From positions 204,341 through 268,340 of the forward strand of contig NW_004457415.1 in NCBI RefSeq assembly GCF_000313135.1: DNA of 64,000 nt, in the 5' to 3' direction. A program made the translations under genes and the position numbers. Each line of letters begins with the position of its first letter. Position 1 is the stretch's first letter. The notes under the pieces were generated by a model. The model did not search any database and was not told the origin of the DNA. It saw only the letters and a list, made by a program, of their open reading frames with translations. This DNA is from Acanthamoeba castellanii str. Neff (lineage: Eukaryota; Discosea; Longamoebia; Acanthamoebidae). This document shows positions 55,311 to 64,000 of the stretch, in pieces.

Positions 55311-56256
55311 ATGGATCCGCCCGAGAAGAAGAACGTCAAGTGCGTCGTTGGTACGTACCTCTCCATGTCGTGTCTCTGAGCGCTGGTTTGTCTGGGAGGC
55401 TGGTTGATGATGACCTTGTGGTCAACGATCATCCATCAGTCGGCGACGGTGCTGTCGGTAAGACTTGTATGTTGATCAGCTACACCAAGAACGAGTTCCC
55501 CACCGACTACGTTCCCACCGGTACGTCTCTTCAGGGAGTGGCTTTGAATGGGCTCACTCCAACTCTAAACGTTCTTGTTCTCGTTCTTGTTCAAAGTGTT
55601 CGACAATTACGAAGCCACCGTGCTGGTGGAGAACAAGGAGGTCATCTTCTCCCTGTGGGATACTGCTGGTACGCCGTCCTTCCCCTCCCCCTCAAAGCAG
55701 TAGTTGTGATTTTAATCAAGGACTAGCCTCCTTGTAGTCTTCTGATCACTTCTCTGGCCACTCTTTGGTGTTGGTCTGGAACAGGTCAGGAGGCCTACGC
55801 CAGGATCCGAACTCTCAGCTACCAGAAGACCGACATCTTCCTCCTCTGCTTCTCCGTCGCCGCGCGCACCTCGTTCGGCAACGTCACCGAGACCTGGGTC
55901 CCCGAGGTAAGTACCTTCTTCTTCTTCTTCTTCTTCTATCGATCAGTACTGAGCTAATATATTGTTACATTGTAACTGTGGTGGTCGACGAACAGTTGAA
56001 GCACCACTGCCCCAAGGCGCCGATCATCCTGGTGGGCACCAAGACCGATTTGAGGAAGGACCAGTCGGCCGAGTGCGTGGTGGCCGAGGAGGGCCAGAAG
56101 CTGGCCAAGCAGATCAAGGCTCTGAGGTACATGGAGTGCTCGGCCCTGACCAGGGTGGGCCTCAAGGAGGTGTTCGACGTGGCCATCACCAGCATCGTCT
56201 GCAGCAGCGTCTCGACCCAGGCCTCGTCGGGCAAGAAGGGCTGCGTCCTCATCTGA
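55311..56256 (+). CDS. Rac-type Rho GTPase 2
   Basis: Five exons: 55311-55350, 55440-55520, 55597-55668, 55785-55906, 55996-56256; 191 residues. Exons 1-4 have exactly the same lengths (40, 81, 72, 122) as Rac 1; exon 5 is one codon longer. P-loop GDGAVGKT, effector 'DYVPTVFDNYEA', DTAGQE, GTKTDL, ECSAL, and prenyl box CVLI. It differs from Rac 1 mainly near the start and in the hypervariable end ('[17 protein letters not shown]'). Clearly a duplicate of the same ancestor, now in opposite orientation about 13 kb away. It probably shares effectors with Rac 1. Confidence 0.95.
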
Positions 56257-56411
56257 TCTTCCACAATTCCCCCTTACCTCCCCTTCCAGCAACAGCCCAT
56301 ATCAACAGTATCAAACAACATGTAGATATATTCCTCTGTTTGAGGGACTAAATAATCATATCCGTTTATGATGTTCTTTTTGGATATATTGTTGGTACAT
56401 AGTATGTTTGA

Positions 56412-58252
56412 TCACAGCTGGTCCTTGAATCTGGACACTCGATCCTGCACTCTGCGGCGCGCGAGTCGCTTGCGCTGCCACACTGCGACGGCCCCCACCA
56501 CGCTCACCAGCACCACCAGCAACAGGGCCACGGGCAGCACCACCGAGGTCGCCACGATCAGCGCCAGATTGTCGTCCCCCCCGCCATTGTCGTCACTGTC
56601 GCGCGCTCCCAGCAGCACGCCGAGGCTGAGCGACGGGTCGTAGAACAGCGACGAGCTGAAGGCCGCGAATTCGAGCACCAGCACGTACTCGGCCGAGCCG
56701 TTGGTGTTGGCGGTGACCACGACGTCGTGGTGTAGGGAGACGCTGATGCCGTCGACCAGCGCCGCGTCGAACACCTCCACCTTGGCCAGCAGCCGCGATG
56801 GTGAGGAAGATGAAGGCAGGGTGGCGAAGGGCAGGAAGTAGGTGGTCATGCCCGCCTGAGGCGTGGCCGCCTGCCTGACGATGGCCTCCTCCGTGGGGGC
56901 GATCTCTGCGGTCGACGTCGAGGCGTTGATCAAGGCAGAGAGGCCGTAGCGAACGGTGAATGGCTCGGAGGACGCGTTGGTGGTGAGGTTGAGGGACCAC
57001 TTGAGGGTGCCGGGGCTGATGCTGAAGCCGATGGAGTCGAACGAGGCCTCGGCCGAGTCATTGTAGAACGCGAACGCCTGGCCGAATCGGGTGGCATTGT
57101 CAGAGAGGACCGCTGAGTAGGTGTAGATCGTGGGAGCCGCCTCCGTTCCGTCCTTGACCTCAACCTCGAATTCTGCAGCAGCGGCCCATCATCTCCAGTT
57201 AGTCTACAAGTCAGTGAGTGCGGAGGCTGATGGGCGGCGAATTTACCATCGAGGTTTGCTTGCTGATCGCCGACTCGCAGGTCGCGCAGGGAAGACCGCA
57301 CTCCAACCGCACCCGGCGCAATGGCGTCTAAGCGAGTCGCGCAGTAAAGCTGTGGGTCAGCCAAGCGCCAAACATACGAAGAACGAAGCAATGACGAGGC
57401 CAAAAGAAAGGCTCACCAGCGATCATGTCCACAACGGGCCGTTGGGGAGCGAAGCTGGCCTTCACCTTGCTCACCACCGGCGACAGCACGGGCGCCGGCG
57501 ACGGTGTTACGGACGGTGAGATGGGTGAAGGACTCGCGCTCGGAGCGGGAGAGTTGGAGGGGGACGGAGACGGGGAAGGCGACGGAGGCAGCACGCCCCG
57601 ACAGCCCTGCAAGGCCACCCGGAAGCTCTGCGAGGCGAGGGAGGTCCATTCCTGGAAGCCCTGGTTGTACTGGGCCAGCTGCGCGAGGTCGATGATGGTC
57701 GCGTTGGTGGCGGCTTGGTAGCTGGTGGCCGACAGGGACTGGGAAACGATGTTGGGGTTGTTGACGACGAGCCAGTAGCTGGTGCCCACGTACAGCTGGA
57801 TGCCCTCGGGCCGGGTGGAGTTGAACGTGTAGAAGGTGGTGGCGCTGATGGTCAGGGGTGTCGAGATGTCGAAGGTGGCGTCGACCAGCTGACTCCCGGG
57901 CAGGTCGTCGTTGTCCGAGTAGACGGCGGCCTCTGAAAGCTGAACAGAGGACACTTATGACGGTAGTAATGGTGTCACATCAAAATCGTATATTGACAGA
58001 AATGTTGTGTGCGTGTGAACAGAGGGGCCACGTACATGCGGTGGCCAGGCTGATGGTGAAGGACTGGACGTAGCAGTTGTCGTTGAGGACCAGCTTCTGG
58101 GCCAGGGGGGCGATGGTCTTTTGCGCTGTTTGGGCCGACGCCGTGTTGTCGGCGAGTGAGACACACTCCTGGCCCGCGACCAACTCACCGAAAACAACAA
58201 CCGCGAGCACGACCAGAGCTCCCAAGCCCAGCCCGTATGGTGTCACTCTCAT
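56412..58252 (-). CDS. Type I membrane protein, unknown
   Basis: Minus-strand gene of about four exons; ATG at 58252, stop 56412-56414. It has a signal peptide ('GLGALVVLAVVVFGELVAGQ'), a beta-rich ectodomain with many N-glycosylation sites (N-x-S/T), a Pro/Ser linker of 'PSPSPSPS' type, a second ectodomain segment, one transmembrane helix ('VVLPVALLLVVLVSVVGAVA') and a short basic tail ('WQRKRLARRRVQDRV'). The layout is that of a cell-surface receptor or adhesion protein. No family is recognised; related paralogues might be expected in the genome. Confidence 0.78.
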
Positions 58253-58612
58253 CTTCAAGGTAGGCTGCGCTCGAACAGGGCAAGCTGTGTGGGTGGTGGA
58301 ATGGAGCGTGTGACGTACGATGGGTTGGAGAGCTGGAGCTGTACACAAGCGCGACCCATTCGTCTATTGGTGCGCGATATTGCTGCTGGCAGACCAATCT
58401 GATCGTTCCCACCACCAGCAATTGATTGGAAACAATCGGCACTACATGATCGGAGAGAGAAGTTTCGGCGCATCGTTACTCCTGCTGCTGGAGCAGGGTT
58501 GAAGGATCTCCCTCAATGCTACCAATCAGCGCCATCATGGCCAATTCGGGCAATGGTGATCAGAGGCACCAAATACAATAGATGGAAAAAATACAACACA
58601 ACACGCACGCAT
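58253..58612. other. Intergenic stretch
   Basis: 360 bases between the ADP-ribosylglycohydrolase stop and the start of the type I membrane protein; nothing recognised. Confidence 0.5.
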
Positions 58613-58782
58613 TCATTTGTTGGGTGTGGGCGGGCGAAGGTCGGTCTCGATCTGGGCCATGTACTGCTTGATGAGCGGGCGCACTTGAAGTCCATCGAGA
58701 AACTGCGCCTTGATGGTCGGGTGATAGGCGGCCAGCAGCGGACCCGCTACACACCAACACAACCCGCGGCGTGATCAACAAA

Positions 58783-58813
<31 letters not shown>

Positions 58814-60804
58814 AGTTAGGACCCTATGTTGGGTAACGTACCCGTAGCGCCGTACGTGTCGGCATCCGCTCCGACGAGCACCACCCACATCAGCGTATCA
58901 AAGCCGTGTTGCTGTCAAGCATGGCGACGCGGAACGTCAACGCGTGTGTGGTGTCGTGCGTGCGTGTGTGGTGTCGTGTCGTTGGTCGTGTCGTGCGACG
59001 GAAGGGTTACCAGAAAGGCCATTCGGGAGCCATTCGGGGATCTCGGGGTGGGTGGACTGGAACGACCAGTACAGAGCCCACAGCGATATCTGCAGCGTCA
59101 GCACGCAGTAGCCCGACCTATTTCGATAATCTGGTCCGACAAGCACAACAACACGCGCCACACAGAAACGCACGACACACGCACACGCACCACCGCACAT
59201 GACACATTGTTGGTGAGGGCAGGCCTCGGGGTGTGGGACCACACAGGTTTAATACCTTGAGTGTAGGGCTGGAAACGTTCGAATCCTCTCAGCTCCGTGA
59301 GCAGCGTTCTCTCGGCTTTCATCATCTCGCTGACTCCCACCCGTTTCAGCCACTGCCACCCACCAAGTCAGTGTGTGACGCATCTTGTCGTGTGTTGTGT
59401 GTTGTGTTGTGTGTGTTGTGTGTGCGTGTGCCGTGCGTGCCGTGTGTCGCGTATATGTGTGTCGGTACCTTAAGCGCTTCTGGATCGGCCGTGCTCCTTT
59501 TCCATTTGGCCCAGGGACCCGCGAGCAGCTCCTCCAGATCTTCAATTGTTGGCGGTGTCAGGGTCTCTCCACGAGCGCCCTTCAACAGCGCCCCACTACA
59601 CCGAAAACGTCAGATATTGTGTGCCTTCACGTTGTGACACCGCACACTCACCGCCGCACACACGCACACGGCACGATAGGGACACCGCACCGTATGAGGA
59701 GGCTGTGGACGACACACGTGATCACGGGCAGCGGGGCGTAGTGGGTGATGATGCCGTGCAGGACCGTGTAGTCAATCAACCGCGCCTCGGCGGCCTCGCC
59801 CTCGTCGGCGTAGATCGCAGCCACCACCCCGTTCCGCATCAGGCTGACCGAGACACCACGCATGGCGTCAGCATCACAAGCCCAGTGGCTGCGCCACCGC
59901 GAGACGAGGAGCGCACCTGCCGTTGGCCCCGTTGCTCGGGTTTCGGTCGAAGTCCCACTCGCCGCCGGCGAACGGCGCGATGGTGGCCTTGGCCTTAGCC
60001 TTGGTCTGTTCTACCCCGGCGTCCGCGTCGCCCGCGACTGGTGCGCCGCCCTCACCTGCAGAAGCAGCCGCCGCAGCCGCCGCAGTCTGGGCGGCACCCC
60101 GCTTGCACAGGAATAGGGTGCGCCGGGTGGTGCCGCCCACATCCTTCGGGTTCGTGTCGAGCCACGCCAAGAACTGCACAACGAGTGACGTGTCGTGGTG
60201 GGTGGCGGGTGACACCACCGTAGGCCTCACATTGGGCCTGTCTGTGGGTGGGGGACGTACGTACGTGACGGGTGATCTCGAGAGGAGAGAAGCCTCCGCG
60301 CTCGTTCGCCACCGCTCGGAGGATGGACAGCGCCATCTCTGATGATGTGAACATAGAAAGAGACATAAAGGTAAACAAAAACCTACCAATTGAGATGAGG
60401 TGTGAGGAGCAGAGTATGTGTGTACCGGTGTCGTCGGTGGGTGCACCGCGGCGCCATCGGGCCTTGCCACCGCCCACGATCTTGCCCGGCCAGCCAGGGT
60501 AGGCCTCAACGCAGTTCTTCCCGACCTCCCTGCCGTCAGCGGAAAAAATGGCACAATAAATACAAGGAAACGTAATTCAATAAAAAATATATAAATGAAT
60601 AAAAATAACAACCCCAGTTGGGCCACGGGAGGGCTAGCAGCGTGAATGTGTGGGGGGGGGGGAGAACCAAGGTATTTGAAATTCGGAGGTGGCGCCCAAG
60701 CTGTCGCCAACGGCCAGGCCCAGGGCAACGGCCAGCCTGTGCTGTGCGAGAGTGCCTGAGCTACCGCCGGTGCCTGGTGCTGATACTTGCTCCTCTTGCT
60801 CCAT
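58613..60804 (-). CDS. ADP-ribosylglycohydrolase family protein (DraG-like)
   Basis: Minus-strand, about ten exons; ATG at 60804, stop 58613-58615. Family blocks in order: 'ALGLAVGDSLGATSEF' at the N-terminus, 'GAPTDDTEMALSILRAV' (the TDDT metal-binding motif), 'FLAWLDTNPKDVGGTTRR', 'NGANG' with 'SLMRNG', and 'VGADADTYGATAGPLLAAY' (GxDADT, second metal cluster). These enzymes use two Mg ions to remove ADP-ribose from protein side chains (Arg in DraG, Ser in ARH3) or from free esters. All metal-binding Asp residues are visible, so it should be active. An Ala-rich insertion (about 60055-60100) interrupts the fold. The exact substrate class is not assignable. Confidence 0.88.
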
Positions 60805-60904
60805 TCTTCCAACTGTAAAGTCCTTTGTTTGCTTGTTTTTATTTTGTTCTTTTCTTTATTTTAAGCCAACTATTCATTTCTCCACTATTCACCATGTGCT
60901 TCCA

Positions 60905-62332
60905 CTAGTGGATGAAAACGAAGACGTGGATGTTCTTGCCCTTGTTGTTGACGACAAAGACCCGGTCGCCGATCACTGCGACCGCCCCGGGGCTCCGAAT
61001 CAGCTGGAGACTGGCCTCGGCACCGCCGCCCACCACCAGGGGCGCGCCGCCGTGCGAGTGGAAGACCAGCACGCGATTGTTCTGCTGCTCGGTCACGAAC
61101 ACGTTGCCCTTGGCGTCGATGGTGAGGCCGACCGGGTAGGAGTGGTGGCCCTCGCCCAGGTGAAAGGAGCCCTCGAACTCGCCTTTGGGCGTGAAGATGA
61201 GCACGCGGGCGTTGTCAGGGTCGGCGGCGTAGATGTTGCCCGTGATCGGGTGCACCGCGATGCCGCTCAGGCCGTTGCCTGAGGCCCTCTTCTTCGTCTC
61301 GTCGTCGTTGAAGTGCAACGGAGACACCTGCTCGATGATCCGCTCGACCGTGAGGGTAGAGGCCCGTACGACTGTGATGTCCATGCGCTTGCTCTGGGTC
61401 ACGTAGATCAGGCCACCGGCACCGACCGCCACACCGACGGGCTTGGTGAGCGCGCCCACTTTAGGAGGTGGGGCGTATGATGATGATGAGCTGGTCCAGG
61501 ATGTGAGGAATGTGGGTCCTTGCTTGGATGGATGAAGGACAAAGATCTGATTGTGCTGCTGGTCGTCGACGATCAGGTTGCCTGTCTCCCAATCCAATGC
61601 GATGCCGCATATGTTCTGCCCTTGGTGACAGTAGAGCAGCATGTCCTTATTCTCCAGCGCCCCTGAAGCGTCGTAGATCGCAGAGTAGACAGTACCATGA
61701 GGTCCTTGATAGATGACTACAAGGCGGCCGTTCTTGGCAGCAGAGATGCCGCGGATCTCGGCATCGGCGTGCTCCGGAGGGGGGGTGAGCCTGAACAGGG
61801 GACGACCCTGCACGTCGGCCAGGTGGATGCGCAGGCGGGCAAGCTTGGCCAGCGCGACGTTGAACTCGCGCGTGACTTCTTGCACCTGCCCGGCGCGGTT
61901 CTGGTTCTTGGCCTTAGCTGCGTTGGCCTGGAACTGGGCGTCGACCTGGCCGAGGGCCGTCTGGATGAGCTCGTAGTTGGTCAAGTACTGCCTCAGCTCG
62001 GTCGCGGCGAAGGCGCTGTCTTCGAACGCGCGGTACTGCTCGGCGAAGACGACCAGCTTCTCGTTGAGGAGCTCGAGCTCCTCGAAGGTGTGGCAGCGCG
62101 CGTAGTCGACCTTGTCCTTGAAGGTGTCGCGCACGGCCACCAGCTCGCCGTCCCACCTCCACCACCCGAAGAACTCGCGCTGGGAGGCCGTGTGGTCCAC
62201 GACCAGCTGCGTCCTGGCATGCAGCTTTCCCTGGAAGGAGAGCATGGACGGGTCGCCCCTGATGCGCTGAATGATCTCCTTGTTGATGGCCGAGATGGCC
62301 TGAATTTTCTCGAACAACTGATGTATCTCCAT
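60905..62332 (-). CDS. NHL-repeat protein, intronless
   Basis: A single open frame of 475 residues, without any intron in a neighbourhood where genes average many. The N-terminal 200 residues are helical and charged ('MEIHQLFEKIQAISAINKEI', 'HTFEELELLNEKLVVFAEQY'). The C-terminal part has NHL beta-propeller blades: 'LSGIAVHPITGNIYAADPDN', 'YPVGLTIDAKGNVFVTEQQN', 'SPGAVAVIGDRVFVVNNKGK'. NHL propellers bind proteins or RNA; no RING or B-box precedes it, so it is not a TRIM protein. Function unknown. Lack of introns suggests retroposition or transfer. Confidence 0.85.
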   Translation of the reverse strand: MEIHQLFEKIQAISAINKEIIQRIRGDPSMLSFQGKLHARTQLVVDHTASQREFFGWWRWDGELVAVRDTFKDKVDYARCHTFEELELLNEKLVVFAEQYRAFEDSAFAATELRQYLTNYELIQTALGQVDAQFQANAAKAKNQNRAGQVQEVTREFNVALAKLARLRIHLADVQGRPLFRLTPPPEHADAEIRGISAAKNGRLVVIYQGPHGTVYSAIYDASGALENKDMLLYCHQGQNICGIALDWETGNLIVDDQQHNQIFVLHPSKQGPTFLTSWTSSSSSYAPPPKVGALTKPVGVAVGAGGLIYVTQSKRMDITVVRASTLTVERIIEQVSPLHFNDDETKKRASGNGLSGIAVHPITGNIYAADPDNARVLIFTPKGEFEGSFHLGEGHHSYPVGLTIDAKGNVFVTEQQNNRVLVFHSHGGAPLVVGGGAEASLQLIRSPGAVAVIGDRVFVVNNKGKNIHVFVFIH

Positions 62333-62526
62333 CTCTATGCTGCGTGCGTTGTGGTGAGGTAACGACGGGTTCTCCTCCTTCTCCTTCCCCTTCTTCTCCT
62401 AGTCCCATTTTTCGGGCAGGAGCAGATTTCAGGAATTCCAGAAATTCCAGTCGGTTGACGTGGAATGCTGAAAAACCCAGCCAGGTGACAAAATTTTAGG
62501 AATTTATTTTGGGCACTGCCGGGTTA

Positions 62527-64000
62527 CTACTCGCTCATGGCGTCGGCGTCGTCGCCGGTCGAGGTGGCCGGTTGCGTGGGGAGGATGAGGGGCTGGAGGA
62601 GCTCGAAGCAGCCCGTGCCGCCCTCTACCACCTTTCCCAGCACCAGCGATGCCGAAGCGTTGGAGATCGGGTCCCAGTCGCCTCGCCTGCGCATTGCACA
62701 CACGATACAGAAACGATTGAGGTGAGTGCGAGGTTTGCTTTGGGGGGGAGGGGGAATGGGGCGAAAGAGAGATCAGCGTACATGGTGGCGTCGGCGAGGA
62801 AGACGGTGGTGGTTTCGAAGGACATCTTCTGGTAGGGCGACGTGGACATGTTCATGCCAGCTCGGTTGAAGGGCTTGTAGCCGCCCTCGAACGTCATGTA
62901 GTCGGCGATGATCGCCAAGTGACGGTGATCTACTCCAATACCGTAGACCTGCACACACGCACTCACACCGTGAGTCATACGACACGCACGACACACGACA
63001 CGCACAACACGACACAGCACTACACACACGGCCCAACGACACATACCTTGAACACGCCGTTGATTTCGTCGGCGATGGAACGGCGGGCAGCTTCGACGCC
63101 AAAGGTGGTGAGTACGGCGTAGATATCGTTGGACCTCACCCCGCTGAGGTCGACCACATCGGCGAATTGGGCGATGATGCCAAAGTTCACGCCCTCCGTC
63201 TGGACCGCATACTTGGTCTGGCCATTCGGTGGCGGCTGTTGTGCGTTACGTGCGCGAGTCAGCATAGTGCGGAGGCCACACGCGCGCGGCAGAGAGGAAG
63301 GGCGTACGATAACGAAGGCTCGCTTGATGCCGTCGACCTGCTTGACGACGAAGTTGGCGACGAGAGCCTCCACCAACGAGATCATGAGCAGCTTCTTATC
63401 GGCCATGCCCACCTTCACCTCGACCTCCACCAGCATCTGCGCGCAGTTGAACGAAAATGAGTCCTACGTATCCTGCGTGCGTGCGGCGCGTGTGCAGTGG
63501 TGTGTGTGCGTGTGCGGCGGCGGCGGCGCGGGTGCGGTGGTGCGTGTGCGTACCCGCTTGTGGTCGAATCTGTAGTCCTTGAGGATCTCATCGCTGCCGA
63601 GAAGCACCTTGCGCGGTTTGCTCGGCGAGGCGCGCGTAGTGGCCTTGACGGGCGCGACCTTCTGAGGTCCAGCGGACTTGCCAGTCGTCTGCTCATCGTC
63701 GTCCTGCTTGCCCTTGAGCCTGGTCTTCATCTCCGACAGCGACGAGTCGACGCTGTGCTTCTGCTTGCGACCGGCATCCGCCACCTCCCTCAGCTCCTCC
63801 TCTTCGGCGTCGTCGTAGGAGGCGTGCTCCTGCTTGCGGCTCCTCTCCTTGCCGAGCGCGGCCGACTCGTCCTCCTCGTTGCGCGTGCTCTTGCGCTGGG
63901 TGGTGGGGTCCTCCGCGTCGTCGTTCTCGCCGCTCATCGCCTGGTTGATGTCCCCGTCCGAGAGTCGCACCCGCTGGATGACTGCATTCCATACCAATCA
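62527..64000 (-). CDS. POLR1A: DNA-directed RNA polymerase I largest subunit, C-terminal part
   Basis: Minus-strand, enters from the right edge; stop TAG 62527-62529. The exons read '[20 protein letters not shown]', '[20 protein letters not shown]', '[19 protein letters not shown]', '[16 protein letters not shown]', and '[18 protein letters not shown]'. These are the conserved C-terminal blocks of the beta'-like subunit, and '[12 protein letters not shown]' with the GTGCFELL end points to Pol I rather than Pol II or III. The acidic Lys/Glu-rich insert at 63590-63990 is the Pol I-specific expander or DNA-mimicking loop region. Pol I makes the large rRNA precursor in the nucleolus. The 5' part of the gene lies beyond the window. 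Confidence 0.92.

Overview
This is a GC-rich nuclear window from a unicellular eukaryote. Genes are short and packed close together on both strands. They are cut by many small introns (about 50-350 bases) with GT...AG ends, commonly opening GTACG or GTGCG and often filled with GT/CA or TGTCG microsatellites. The gene set (Rac GTPases, RapGAP, HACE1-like HECT ligase, p22phox, PAS/SAM signalling protein, CHO2-type lipid methyltransferase, alpha-1,3-glucanase) and the base composition fit an amoebozoan, most likely Acanthamoeba or a close relative. That assignment is from recall of style and families, not from a search.

Layout: 0-3 kb, TPR plus PH protein (minus, runs off the left edge); 3.3-3.9 kb, ribosomal protein L23; 4-5 kb, a CpG-free block holding a broken UFM1-protease gene with a small inversion; 5.2-6.4 kb, SET-domain protein; 6.8-8.5 kb, HELWH metallopeptidase-like protein; 8.7 kb, tRNA-Gly; 9-10.5 kb, glycine-rich membrane protein, with a second copy of its 5' end across an assembly gap; 10.9-14.4 kb, phosphatidylethanolamine methyltransferase; 14.7-17.1 kb, NDC80; 17.3-20.9 kb, RapGAP; 21.4-22.4 kb, TAF11; 22.5-23.5 kb, p22phox; 23.9-26.1 kb, SAM-PB1-PAS protein.

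From 26.3 to 30.8 kb the DNA is nearly free of CpG apart from its tRNA genes (Gly, Ala, Asp, Val, Gly) and carries decayed coding remnants. Then come a VAT1-like oxidoreductase (30.5-32.5 kb), another tRNA-Gly, a HACE1-like ankyrin/HECT ligase with a U6 snRNA gene in one intron (32.8-38.0 kb), a small helical protein, a YbjQ-like protein, a 170-residue unknown, Rac GTPase 1 (41.8-42.7 kb), ribosomal protein L24, a KICSTOR subunit 2 homologue, a GH71 glucanase, SUGP1-like splicing factor and CASC3/Barentsz head to head, 5S rRNA (52.9 kb), a TatD nuclease, Rac GTPase 2 (55.3-56.3 kb), a type I membrane protein, an ADP-ribosylglycohydrolase, an intronless NHL protein, and the 3' end of RNA polymerase I subunit 1.

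There are no operons. Some neighbours share short bidirectional promoters (CHO2/NDC80, RapGAP/TAF11, Rac1/RPL24, SUGP1/CASC3, TatD/Rac2, HACE1/helical protein). Several products could act on one axis: Rac GTPases, a HACE1-type ligase whose animal relative ubiquitinates Rac1, and p22phox of the Rac-activated NADPH oxidase. The most unusual signals are the CpG-free islands around the tRNA and 5S genes and the inversion-broken UFM1 protease.
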